Assembly: GCA_019448385.1 (NCBI GenBank)
Contig: JAGTXO010000004.1
Coordinates: 992,001 to 1,056,000, forward strand
Direction: 5' to 3'
Length of the DNA stretch: 64,000 nt
Origin: Diacronema lutheri
Lineage: Eukaryota; Haptophyta; Pavlovophyceae; Pavlovales; Pavlovaceae
Shown here in pieces: positions 20,901-31,089 of this stretch; position 1 is the stretch's first letter, and each line of letters opens with the position of its first letter. The translations under genes were made by a program, and so were the position numbers. The notes under the pieces were generated by a model. The model saw only the letters and a list, made by a program, of their open reading frames with translations. It was not told the origin of the DNA and made no database searches.

Positions 20901-23900
20901 CTGGGGCGATGCGCAGCGCGAGCAAGAGACGGAGCCAGCTGCTCGCGTCGCTGATTGGCCGCCATTTGCCTTCCTTAACGTGTTCAACTCGCTGCTCGTG
21001 CCCTCTGCTGACAACATTCGCACGATCTTTTGCCACATTGGCGCTATCCTCGAGCCCTTTCTGCTCGAGCGCTTGCTCCAGTCTTCGCCCGGGAGAATCA
21101 TCCGCTCGGATGGCACGCGCTCCCTTGCAATCAGGTCTACTGGTGATGGCAAGGTGCTGGTCATCATCCAGGGAGCACGCGGGGAGACGCTCTGGTGGGG
21201 AGTCACCGCGTCGGAGAGCTTTGACAAGCATCTCCTCCCCGCGCTGCTCCGGCTGCGCGCGCGGTTTGAGCGCATGGGGACTTTGTCAGGCGTCGTCGCG
21301 TGGTACACAGACACCTGCTGCGGCAAGTGCAGGCCTGAGATGCTCTCCAAGCATGTGCTCGTCAACCTCTTCCCGACCATCTCCCGCCGCCCGTATCTCG
21401 ACCACTTCCACGCGCTCAAGCGTATCGGCGACACGTGCAAGGCCTCCAGCCAGGCCTTTGCGACCGAGCTCAAGCGCAATTTGTCCAGTGCACTCCTTCA
21501 GCCGGTCGAGGAGGACATCCGCGCGGTTGCGTCCTATCTGCAGGCGCAAAACAAGTCGCTCACTGCACAAGCGGCGCTCGCGCGCGTGCGCGAAGACCTC
21601 GCTCGGTACAAGGCAGATGGCGCGATTCGATCGACGACACCTGCACCCGAGATTGCGCTCGCGCGACTGACTGAGGTCAAGGAAAAGTGGGAAGCGTTTG
21701 CGCGGTCGAGCCCGACACAGTCGCCGATGCGCCCAGCGAGCAGGACTGGCGAGCGTGTTGCGGGCACCGGCGAGGTGATCGACTTTGTCGGAGTCCACGT
21801 GGCTAACGGCTGCTTGAACGACCCGCTTCCTCTCGACGAGATGTACCTGCAGGCCGGGCGCGTGTACCATAACAGCACGCTGCGCAAATTTGTGGCCATG
21901 CGAGGGGATTCGCTTGTCGAGGATCTGAACTCGCTCCTCAATCCGCTCGTGGAAGGTGTCTCGACGGTGGACAGGAACGTGCTGCAGTGCCGCATCTTTT
22001 TCCGGCTCGTGGGGCATGCGCGCGCTGCGGAGATGCGCGACGCATTCGGCCGATCTACGAACGCCGACGGTGAGCCATTCTGGCTTACACCTGCTCTGCT
22101 CTCGGAGCGCAGCCTCGGCGAGACATTTGCCATGCTGCGCAAGTCCTTCTTCGACAATCCGACCGGCGGCATCGGCTCGAAGCACGCTCTCTACGAGCCG
22201 ATGGGCTGGGCCTACGAGCCTGACATTGAGAAGGCGCAAGAGGAGTACGCGCAGCTCATGAGCGCGCTGGCAGCAGAACGCGCCTCACGATCCGTTCCGT
22301 CGCCCCCGCGGCAGCCGCCGCCTTTGTCGCCGAGTTTGGTTCAGACGCGCGTGCCGCGGTCGCTGTCGCCCGAGCAGAGGGCAGCCTTAGCGCTCTCGCT
22401 TACAGGGCGCGCGAGCTCGCCGCAAACGCAGCTCGAGCACTGGCCATCGCCGCCGCCGACGCTGCCACTGCCGCCGCCGCCGCGGCCGCAGCAGCAGCAG
22501 CTGCCCCGCCTCGCATGGGCAGACGGCTCGTCCGCAGCTGGCGACGCGCTCGCAGCATTCACCTCGCAGCCGACTCTTTCGCCATCGAGGCTGCAACTGC
22601 CAAGGCAACCATCGCCACCATGTCCGCCACCGCCATCGCCGCCACCGCCGCTGCAGTCCGCACAGCTGCGGCGACAAACGCAGCAGCCGCAGCAGCCGCG
22701 GATGCAACAGTCGGCGAGGACTCTGCCTGCTTCACCTGCGATGCAGCGCTCACCGCAGCCCGCACCTTCGCAGCGGCCGTTGCAGCACCAGCACTGCCAG
22801 CAGGAGCAGCCGCGCCAGCTCGTGTCGGGCGACGCCTCCGCAGCAGCCCACGCCGCGCCCTCCCAGCCGCCGCCGCCGTCGCCGCCTCGTCCGCGATCCA
22901 CCGCACAGCGGACCGACCTCAAGCAGAGTTTGTCGAAGAAGGCAACTCCGACGCACTGCTTTCAGACCAGGGGCATGGCCTTGCAGCACCTCTCGCCATC
23001 CGAGCGTGCGCTCGCAGGGAGGTGCCTCGCGATGGCCGTGGCACAGGGCGGAAAGACGTCGGGCGACAATGTCTTCTCGGCGGCACAAGCTGTGTACAAG
23101 AGCCTGGTGCAAAACAGCTTCACGCCCGGCGTGCAAACGTCGGCCGATGAGCGCGTGCTCCGGACGCCGACACTCAAGGCCTTCGAGGACATCTCGCGCA
23201 GAGCTGGGCAGCGACACGCGGCGGCGACCGTGGATGATTGCATGCGGCGGGCATCGTCTGGTGAGGCAGCCGCCCTGTCGGCCGAAAGTACGGCGCGCGC
23301 CTGCGCGCTCGCGCGACCTGCGAGCGTGCTCCCTCTCCCGTCTCCCGTCCCTCTGCCGCCGCATGCCACAACGCGACCGTTTCTTATTTGCCGCCCTGCG
23401 CGTTCACATGCACGCTCAGACGAAGAAGAGGCATTGCGCCAAGCAGCCACTGCGTACGAGGCGGGGCTCGTCCAGCTCAACGCCGCACGCGCGCTCGCGC
23501 AACCCGTGCGAGCCTCACCTGCCGGTGCGCTGTCGGCTGCGCCTCCTTTCGCGCGGCTGCGCTGCTGCCGCCGCATGCACAGCGTTGCAGCGTCTCACTC
23601 TCCGACCCTCCGCTCCCTCCCCATATTCCCCGCGCGAATTCAAATTACCCTGTTAGGCGCACACTTCGCCTGCGCGCAGCCTGCCGTGCCCGCCTTCGTG
23701 GCCCAGCCGTGGTCCTCGGCAGCTCCTTTTGACGCGGCAAACGCACGTGCTTCATCGGGTGCGCCTGCACCGCTGCCGAACCCTCGACGCTACCTCTTCT
23801 TCGCGGCGCGTACACCGCGCTCCGCGCGAGCGTGCTGATGTGGCTGCCTGTGGGCCCGCGTGGCGCTCTGCGCAGGTCCGCAACATTGCGTTGGCATTTT

Positions 23901-24294
23901 GCCGAGCGCTCACTCGCTCCCCTTCGCCGCCTTCCACGGCGCTCGCGCTTGCCAGCACGCGCCGCCTCCTTCATTCCCTGAGGGGCACATCGTGGATCCT
24001 CTGGTGGCTGCGGCCAAGTCCCAGGGGGAGAGCTTCGTCAATGCGCTCAACAAAGACGACGCGCGCGTCCTGGCGAAGGCTCTGAAGGTCAAACAAGGGC
24101 TGCCCCTCCTCAAGCTCAAAGTCGACATCAAAGCTGCGCTCGCACGCGGGATTGGCGAGGGCGAGAGCCAAATCCCAGGCGATGGCGACGGGGATGGCGA
24201 GACGAACATTGAGGGCGAGAGCGCATGCAAAGCGCGCACGTCGTTAGTATATCTACCCCACGTCATATGGGGGGCGTATTCGAACATAGGTTAG
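17995..24294 (+). CDS. Transposase-like protein (zinc ribbon + RNase H-like, DUF6729-like)
   Basis: A frame open from before 17995 to 23838. An in-frame, stopless intron at 18091-18222 (GTGCGC...GCAG) is likely. An N-terminal Cys/His motif (CFVCGLWMPADASC ... HFHVASCC) is followed by a Gln/Pro/Ala-rich region. The core (about 20400-22290) has zinc ligands CPCPKCKSNNLICR and FCKGCSK, a helical segment (KVGAMTWSLAQHIFIS), then an RNase H-like block with acidic residues in RSDGTRSLAI, AWYTDTCCGKC and YLDHFHALKRI. After a Pro/Gln-rich stretch the tail is SFVNALNKDDARVLAKALKV in a likely last exon (about 23985-24294). The core is intact. The D/D/D pattern and Cys pairs resemble DUF6729-type transposases; catalytic assignment is tentative. 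Start chosen at the first ATG in frame (MDYAQHL). Confidence 0.6.
19219..19795. repeat. Internal direct duplication of about 215 bp
   Basis: Bases about 19219-19432 and 19570-19795 are near-identical. Both encode a Gly-rich block beginning LQGLPLGAPPLQRAESAA or LQGWPLGAPPLQRAESAA and ending LGGREPGAALDA. The duplication lies in the low-complexity N-terminal half of the transposase-like protein. Confidence 0.8.
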
Positions 24295-24577
24295 AGTTGT
24301 GGGGGCTGTCGAAAACTTCGTAAAGTCACCCCCGTCCGGCCCGGGGGGGGGGGGGGGGGGGGGGGGGGCGACCCGCAGGCTTGCACCTCGCGCAAGGCTG
24401 GTCGCGGCAGTCCGGCGATGACTCTAGTTCCAGACAGTCTGGTGCTATATACTAACGGCGCTTACGTCAGGACAGCGGGGTCAGCACCAGCTGCGAGGGG
24501 ATCGAGTAGCCACCAATGTCGTCGATCAGTGCTGTAGATACTACATGTCGTCGAATGAAAAAGATATACTAACGACG
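24239..24577. repeat. 16-bp perfect inverted repeat spanning transposon right end
   Basis: CGTCGTTAGTATATCT at 24239-24254 and its exact complement at 24562-24577 bracket 339 bp that include the right terminus of the transposon and the 26-G run. A looser copy in the second orientation, TATATACTAACGGCGCTTA, lies near 24447, and GTCGTTAGTAT also occurs near 8668. This could be a small MITE or remnants of one. Confidence 0.55.
24343..24368. repeat. Poly(G) tract, 26 bp, at right end of transposon
   Basis: 26 consecutive G directly after the right terminal repeat, in the same orientation as the 27-G run at the left end. Confidence 0.9.
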
Positions 24578-24991
24578 CTTTCCGACGGTTCAACAGAAAA
24601 AGATATTAGGGTTAGGGTGTGTAATTTTTTTTTCCTTAAAAACAACATCCCTTTGGTTTAATGCGGATAATATGTTTAGGTTTAGCGGTCCTGATCGATT
24701 TTGAAAACACCTAGAGATAGAAACGTCTCCTCTTTTGTTCAGAGAGGAGACGACCCGTTGTACCAAAATACGCCGAGCCCGCCTTTGACCAAGGGTGACC
24801 ACGACCGAGCGCGAGCGCGCGCGGGCGCGCAGCGCGCGGCGTTCATGCGCACACGCAGCCTCTTTCACGCCCGGTGCCATCACCGCTTCTCTTTTGCCCT
24901 GCGTCCTACAGTGGCCCTCGCCGACACCGCTCGCACCTTCGAGAGCGTCGAGAGCGTCGTCGCACCTTCGAGCTCGTCGTCGCTGCGACCG
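24369..24991. other. AT-rich intergenic stretch, promoter side of RCC1 gene
   Basis: About 620 bp. The middle (24540-24740) is the most AT-rich DNA in the window, with TTTTTTTTCCTTAAAAACAA and a two-unit TTAGGGTTAGGG. An inverted pair, CGTCTCCTCTTTTG and GAGGAGACG near 24725-24750, could form a small hairpin. The frame upstream of 24992 is open but does not look coding. Confidence 0.4.
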
Positions 24992-27900
24992 ATGAGCTTG
25001 ATGCCGACGCTGCCGTGGGCATTGTTCTTACTCCTTCTCCGGCCCCTGGCGGCGACCCCGACTCCCCTCTCGACAGTAGCTATAGGCGCAGGAGCGGCAC
25101 ACAGCTGCGCCATGCTCGACGACGGCAGCGTCAAGTGCTGGGGATCGAACAGCGACGGCCAGCTCGGGCAGGGCGACACGCTCGACCGCGGCGATGGCGC
25201 GAACGAGATGGGCGACGACCTTGCTCCCATCCTCCTCGGCACCAACCGCACGGCCGTCAAGATCACTGCGGGTGAAGCTCAGTGCGCGCGCAGCGCGCTG
25301 CGGCTCAGCCCCATGCATCCGCTGCAGAGCGCCCGGCGCGTCGCCCGTTCGTCCCGCGGCGGCTCATCCGGCGCACCGCCCCGTTCCTCGCTCGCGCCCC
25401 CTCGGTCCACCTGCCCTGCAGCACCTGCGCGCTCCTCAACGACGGCAGCGTCAAGTGCTGGGGCGACAACGGCTACGGCCAGCTCGGGCAGGGCGACGGG
25501 CTCGACCGCGGCGATGGCGCGAACGATATGGGCGACAACCTTGCTCCCGTCCTCCTCGGCACCAACCGCACGGCCGTCGAGATCGTTGCGGGTGGATTTC
25601 AGTGCGCGCGCAGCGCGCTGCAGCTCAGCCCCATGCATCCGCTGCAGAGCGTCCGGCGCGCCGACCGTTCGTCCCGCGGCGGCTTATCCGGCGCACCGCC
25701 CCGTTCCTCGCTCGCGCCCCCTCGGTCCACCTGCCCTGCAGCACCTGCGCGCTCCTCGACGACGGCAGCGCCAAGTGCTGGGGCGACAACGACTACGGCC
25801 AGCTCGGGCAGGGCGACGGGATCGACCGCGGCGATGGCGCGAACGAGATGGGCGACGACCTTGCTCCCATCCTCCTCGGCACCAACCGCACGGCCGTCGA
25901 GATCGCTGCGGGTGGAACTCAGTGCGCGCGCAGCGCGCTGCAGCTCAGCCCCATGCACCCGCTGCAGAGCGCCCGGCGCGCCGACCGTTCATCCTGCGGC
26001 GGCTTATCCGGCGCACCGCCCCGTTCCTCGCTCGCGCCCCCTCGGTCCACCTGCCCTGCAGCACCTGCGCGCTCCTCGACGACGGCAGCGCCAAGTGCTG
26101 GGGCGACAACAGTTTCGGCCAGCTCGGGCAGGGCAACACGTTCGCCCGCGGCGATGGCGTGAACGAGATGGGCGACGACCTTGCTCCCGTCCTCCTCGGC
26201 ACCGGCCGCACGGCCGTCGAGATCGTTGCGGGTGAATCTCAGTGCGCGCCGGCTCAGCCCCATGCATCCGCTGCAGAGCGCCCGGCGCGTCGCCCGTTCA
26301 TCCTGCGGCGGCTTATCCGGCGCACCGCCCCGTTCCTCGCTCGCGCCTCCTCGGTCCACCTGCCCTGCAGCAACTGCGCGCTCCTCGACGACGGCAGCGC
26401 CAAGTGCTGGGGCAATAACTTTCTGGGCCGGCTCGGGCAGGGCGACGCGCTCGACCGCGGCGATGGCGTGAACGAGATGGGCGACGACCTTGCTCCCATC
26501 CTCCTCGGCACCAACCGCACGGCCGTCAAGATCACTGCGGGTGCATCTCAGTGCGCGCGCAGCGCGCTGCAGCTAAGCCCCATGCACCCGCTGCAGAGCG
26601 TCCGGCGCGTCGCCCGTTCGTCCCGCGGCGGCTTACCCGGCGCACCGCCCCGTTCCTCGCTCGCGCCCCCTCAATCCACCTGCCCTGCAGCAACTGCGCG
26701 CTCCTCGACGACGGCAGCGCCAAGTGCTGGGGCAGCAACGGCAAGGGCCGGCTCGGGCAGGGCGACGTGCTCGCCCGCGGCGATGCCGCGAACGAGATGG
26801 GCGACGACCTTGCTCCCATCCTCCTCGGCACCAACCGCACGGCCGTCAAGATCACTGCGGGTGCATCTCAGTGCGCGCGCAGCGCGCTGCAGCTCAGCCC
26901 CATGCACCCGCTGCAGAGCGCCCGGCGCGTCGCCCGTTTGTCCCGCGGCGGCTTACCCGGCGCACCGCTCCGTTCCTCGCTCGCGCCCCCTCAATCCACC
27001 TGCCCTGCAGCACCTGCGCGCTCCTCGACAACGGCAGCGTCAAGTGCTGGGGCGACAACGACTACGGCCAGCTCGGGCAGGGCGACAAGCTCGACCGCGG
27101 CGATACCGCGAACGAGATGGGCGACGACCTTGCTCCCGTCCTCCTCGGCCCACTGCCGAGCCCGCCGCCGAGCCCGCCGCCGAGCCCGCCGCCGCCAAGC
27201 CCGCCGCCGAGCCCGCCGCCGAGCCCGCCACCGCCAAGCCCGCCGCCGAGCCCGCCGCCGAGCCCGCCGCCGCCAAGCCCGCCGCCAAGCCCGCCGCCGA
27301 GCCCGCCGCCGCCAAGCTCGCCGCCGCCGAGCCCGCCGCCGCCACCCTCCCCGCCGCCGAGCCCGCCGCCGCCAAGCCCGCCGCCAAGCTAACCGCCAAG
27401 CCCGCCGCCGAGCCCGCCGCCAACCCCGCCGCCAACCCCGCCGCCAAGCCCGCCGCCAAGCCCGCCGCCAAGCCCGCCGCCAACCCCGCCGCCAACCCCG
27501 CCGCCAACCCCGCCGCCAACTCCGCCGCCAACCCCGCCGCCGAGCCCGCCGCCAAGCCCGCCGCCAACCCCGCCGCCAACCCCGCCGCCAAGCCCGCCGC
27601 CGAGCCCGCCGCCGAGCCTGCCGCCGAGCCCGCCGCCGAGCCCGCCGCCAAGCCCGCCGCCGAGCCCGCCGCCAAGCCCGCCGCCAAGCCCACCGCCGAG
27701 CCCGCCGCCGAGCCCGCCGCCGAGCCCGCCGCCGAGCCCGCCGCCGAGCCCGCCGCCGAGCCCGCCGCCGAGCCCGCCGCCGAGCCCGCCGCCGAGCCCG
27801 CCGCCAAGCCCGCCGCCGAGCCCGCCGCCAAGCCCGCCGCCAAGCCCGCCGCCAAGCCCGCCGCCGCCGAGGCCGCCGCCGCCGAGCCCGTCCCCGCCGC

Positions 27901-28430
27901 CCGCCATCACTGCCTTCGGCACCGTTGCGCGCACGGAGGTCGAGGCGCGCGTCATCGTCGACGGCGAGCTCAAGTCGTGGAACAGCGCGACGCAGGCCAA
28001 GTTTGCCGCGGCGGTGAGCAGCGTGCTCGACGCGCCCGTCATTGTCCTTGGTGTCGTGGCCGCGTCCGACCGCGTCCGGTCCGTCCGCATCCGGTTTGTC
28101 ATCTACGACACGACGACCGCTGACTCTGGGGAGGTCTCGGTCCGTGCGAAGCTGCGCGACCCGTCTGTCGTCGAGCAGATCAAGGCAAAGGTCGCCAAGG
28201 ACACGGGGTTCATCGTCGAGTCGGACATTCAAGTCCAGCGCGCCACCGCCTACAGTGAGGGCGAGGGCGCACAGGGCCGAACGATCTATACACGCACGGG
28301 CGCGATTGTGGGCGGCGTCATCGGCTGCCTCGTGCTCTGCATCGGGCTGCCGGTCGTGCTATGGGTGCTGCGCCGCCGCCAGCTGGCGGCCAAAAGTCAG
28401 CTGCCGCCTCTCAGGGGGGGGGAGAGATGA
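24992..28430 (+). CDS. Secreted/anchored RCC1-propeller protein, seven exon-encoded repeats
   Basis: A start at 24992 gives a signal peptide (MSLMPTLPWALFLLLLRPLA). Seven RCC1/ATS1-type repeats of about 60 residues follow, each with H(T/S)CALLDDGSAKCWG, GQLGQGD and ANEMGDDLAPxLLGTNRTAV, enough for one seven-bladed propeller. Exons: 24992-25281, 25422-25601, 25742-25921, 26062-26241, 26371-26550, 26691-26870, 27011-28430. Introns start GTGCGCGC and end CCTGCAG, all phase 2, joining AG(E/G)xH to TCALL. Exon 7 continues into a (SPPP)n hinge, then a folded domain (ITAFGTVARTEVEARVIVDG ... VIYDTTTADSG) and one membrane span, GAIVGGVIGCLVLCIGLPVV, with a basic stop-transfer. An in-frame TAA at 27390-27392 interrupts the hinge; the frame stays open on both sides of it. 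Likely a cell-surface protein; ligand unknown. Confidence 0.75.
25102..27150. repeat. Tandem array of 320-bp exon-plus-intron units
   Basis: Period 320 bp (180-bp exon + 140-bp intron). Intron-start-to-exon-end units are 25282-25601, 25602-25921, 25922-26241, 26242-26550 (309 bp, intron shorter by 11 bp), 26551-26870 and 26871-about 27150. Both exons and introns differ at only a few bases between units. Confidence 0.9.
27151..27890. repeat. Proline-hinge repeat (CCGCCRAGC units)
   Basis: About 740 bp of near-pure CCGCC(A/G)AGC/CCGCCAACC units encoding SPPP/TPPP, similar to pherophorin hinges. It contains no GT dinucleotide until its end, so an internal intron is unlikely. The only break in the coding pattern is CTAACC at about 27389-27394. 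Confidence 0.85.
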
Positions 28431-28632
28431 CGGGCAGGCCGCCGTGTCCGTTCGCCGCGTCTAAGCGCGCCTCTCTTTCGCGCGGCAGCAGAGTCGCGCA
28501 GCCATCCCAACACGCGGCGGCTGCGTGGGCGCGCGCACGCGCGCGCCAGCAGCTTGGCGCGCCGCGGGCCGACGGTCGTCGGCCGTGGCCTTGCCCGCTC
28601 TCTCGAGCCCACGCGCCGGCTGTTCTTTCGCT
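28431..28632. other. Intergenic stretch before repeat R1
   Basis: About 200 bp of 3' region of the RCC1 gene up to the left edge of repeat R1. Nothing recognised. Confidence 0.4.
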
Positions 28633-29349
28633 ATATAGGGCGCGGTCCGGGCTGGTCCGGCCAGTGTAAGGCTGAGAGTACGACCCGGGTCGTACAATCA
28701 ATGGTTAAAAGCCAGCCAATGAGCGCTCGAGGGGTCGGGGCGAGGCTTATGACGAGCCTAGGACCGAGACACCCTCCTGACCGGCCGATTTGGAGTAGAA
28801 TTCGGGGTCGAGCGGGCGCGGCGGACGGAGGGCCCGAGCCGGGCCGACGGAGGGTCCGACCCCGGAATGCGGGCGACCGGAAGGGCTTGGGTGATTTACG
28901 CCTAGTAGAATAGAATGGCGGATTCCGGGGGGGCTCGCAACTGGCATCGCGCAAGCTGAGGCCCCCTGACTGACCGGACCGCGCCGAGTGCGCGTGCACC
29001 CCGTGGAGGGCGCGGCCAGTCGGACACTCTTCGCGACTGAGCTCGCCGCGGCATACCGTGCGCTGCGCCGGCGCGCTACTTGCCGTTGGCCGAGCTGCGG
29101 GTGTTGCGCACCGCCGTGTTGCGCAGCCAGCGGCTGGATGCGCCGGTGGCCGGAACCTTGGCGCGCTTTGGCTAAGCGACCTCGGCCTGCACAGACTCGA
29201 ACGCGTGCGTAAACTCGAGGCGTTGCAGGTGGCGAGCACGTGAGTTCGCGTAGGAGGTCTTGTACTCGGTGGCCTGACTGTCGACCGACGAGAGCTTGGG
29301 CGAGTTCGGCGGCACGTTGGCTCACTTGGGCTCGGTGCGCGGCTCTGCC

Positions 29350-29382
<33 letters not shown>

Positions 29383-30951
29383 CTTCGGACTCGCTGCCCG
29401 GCTCTGCCTGTGCGGGCGCGATGCACTCGGACTCGATGCCCGGCTCTGCCTTCGTGGGCGCGGTCGCGGGCACGGGCGCGCCCTCGACCCCGTCGCGGTT
29501 GAAGACATCGAACTCGACGCACACGCCGTGGTCCTTGAAGTCGGTGGCCTCGCTGTCGTTCGCGTAAGCCTCGGGCGAACTCGCAACGAGCGACGACATC
29601 TCGGCGTGGAGCCAGCACATCTCATGCTGCACCGCGTGTTCAGGTTCTCGAGCGCTCCGTTGAAAGAGTCACTCTCACCGAGGCGCTCGCTGCACCACAC
29701 CAGATAGCCATCGAGCTTGTGAGCGTGCTCGTGCGCCCGTGCGAGGTCCTTGGAGAGCGCGTCGGCGCGCGCGCACATGCCGTCGCATGACTTGGCCGGT
29801 GTCATGCTGTGCTTCCAAGGCCTGGTGCTCGGCGTTGAGCGTGTCGTGATCCTCGCGAACGAGCTGCAACCAGCTGCAGCAGCCGCGCGACGCCGCTGTC
29901 GCCGACGATGCGCTGGAGCATGTGGCCCATGAGGTGTGCGCGGCACGTGGCGAGCGCGACGTTCTTGCGCAGCAGCGCGAGGATCCGGGCGCCGCGGACG
30001 AGCCGGCCCATGCACTTGAGCGCGTAGATTCGGCCGCACATGCACGCGCCGACGACCGAGTCGGCGGGCCCGCCGTCGAGCCAAAAGTTGGCCTCGGCCG
30101 CATCGCGGCGGCGGGCGACGCGCTGAAGGATGCGCACGCGGTAGTGCCGGTCGACGAGCAGCTCGTCGCCGAAGATCTCGTCGGGCAGCAGCTCGGAGAC
30201 GTTCTGGGGGTACATGCTGTGCGAGCGTGCACGCGACGAGATCTCGTCGGGCGTGCCGTCCGTTCGTTCAGAGCAGAGCGCGTCGGACCGGCAGACAGAC
30301 GATGCAGCGCGCGAAGGCACCTGCGGCGCGCGGCGTGGCCTCGCGTGCCGTCACGAAGCCGCCTGCGCGCACTGCGGAGGCGGCGAGCGCGACGAGGGCG
30401 GGCGCGGACGAGGTGCTGAGCGGCGTCACGTACGCGCCCTCGCTCGCCGAGCTCGACGCCGCGGCGCTGACGATGCGCGCGGCGTACCACACCGACCGCC
30501 CCTGAGACGATGCGCGGCGCCCGCGGAGGACTGGTCCGTTGGCGCGCAAACCGTGGGCGAAAGGGCGCGAAGCCAACGGCCGTCCGCGCACGTTCAAACG
30601 CGCGCATACGGGTGGCTTCCTCCCACCTTCGGCGCCGCTTTTCAAAAGGGTGTAGGGTGTAGGGTGTCGGATGCAAAACAAGCCCTCCCCACATTTGGGC
30701 CCGACGTCATTCCTTCTTCGAAGCCGTGACGTTACTCACATACGAGTACTTTTACTTAGTGTAGGATGGATCTATTCTCTAAGTATTTACATAGTGTAGG
30801 GTGTAGGATAAGTACGGTTATGAAAGTCCCATAGGGGGAGAAGGAATGACGCTGTGACGGAAGAAGGAGTGACGTCGGGCCCAAATGTGGGGAGGGCTTG
30901 TTTTGCATCCTACACCCTACACCCTACACCCTTTTAGAAAGCGGCGGCGCC
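28633..30951. repeat. Dispersed repeat R, copy 1 (uninterrupted)
   Basis: The left edge ATATAGGGCGCGGTCCGG is shared with 56835. From there to at least 30938 the sequence matches, with only scattered differences, the right part of the window (61713-64000). Near its left end is an 18-bp perfect palindrome, GTACGACCCGGGTCGTAC (28678-28695). On the minus strand, stretches with protein-like composition lie in more than one frame, for example MYPQNVSELLPDEIFGDELL... (about 29802-30210), a helical EHAHKLDGYLVWCSERLGES, and AYANDSEATDFKDHGVCVEF. No family recognised. The right boundary is unknown because the other copy runs off the window. Its last 320 bp is a foldback element. Confidence 0.8.
30631..30951. 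mobile_element. Foldback MITE with about 88-bp inverted arms
   Basis: The left arm (30631-30720) and right arm (about 30861-30951) are near-perfect inverted repeats. They begin GGCGCCGC, contain three GTGTAGG heptamers and ACAAGCCCTCCCCACATTTG, and end near GACGTCATTCCTTCTT. The 140-bp centre is AT-rich and non-coding. No clear target duplication. The same element is present at 63695, where the window ends inside it. Confidence 0.75.
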
Positions 30952-31089
30952 TCGGAGCATGGCGGCTCGACAGCATGGCGCCTCGACAGCATGGCGTCGT
31001 CCAGCGTCACGCCGCGTCGTGGTCCTGCCGCTCCTCCGTGGCGCACGGATGGCGCTCCTCCGTGACGCAGCCGAACGACGCCGCGGCGT

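Larger units (their letters stand above)
17756..24342 (+). mobile_element. Candidate DNA transposon with GGTGACTTTAC inverted ends
   Basis: About 6.6 kb. The left end reads CC then eight G then TGACTTTAC (17756-17774). The right end, on the other strand, reads GGCCGGACGGGGGTGACTTTAC (24321-24342). These form imperfect terminal inverted repeats of about 20 bp sharing GGGGGTGACTTTAC. Each end is flanked by a long G run. Inside the left end, TTTGCCCGGCAAATGACCT occurs twice (near 17801 and 17813). The element carries one long transposase-type gene in the same orientation. The family is not one I can name with certainty. The protein suggests a zinc-ribbon plus RNase H-like transposase of the kind catalogued as DUF6729-containing. 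Confidence 0.55.

Noticed and set aside
24600-24625. TTAGGGTTAGGG resembling a telomere repeat
   Set aside because: Only two units in an AT-rich intergenic patch; too short to argue for a telomere or a fusion scar.
25102-27150. Regular repeats with spacers, as in a CRISPR array
   Set aside because: The period is 320 bp and the repeat encodes RCC1 blades with introns between; this is a eukaryotic gene.
26551-28017. Arg/Ala- and Lys/Pro/Ala-rich plus-strand frames through the RCC1 array and hinge
   Set aside because: They read the introns and the hinge in the wrong frame; the spliced RCC1 frame explains the region.
27389-28102. Glycine-rich minus-strand frame opposite the proline hinge
   Set aside because: It is the exact complement of the (CCGCCRAGC)n repeat; coding evidence lies on the plus strand.
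29675-30694. A 339-codon Arg/Ser-rich minus-strand frame in repeat R1
   Set aside because: Most of it is a shifted reading of the better-looking MYPQNVSELLPDE stretch; not reported as a gene of its own.
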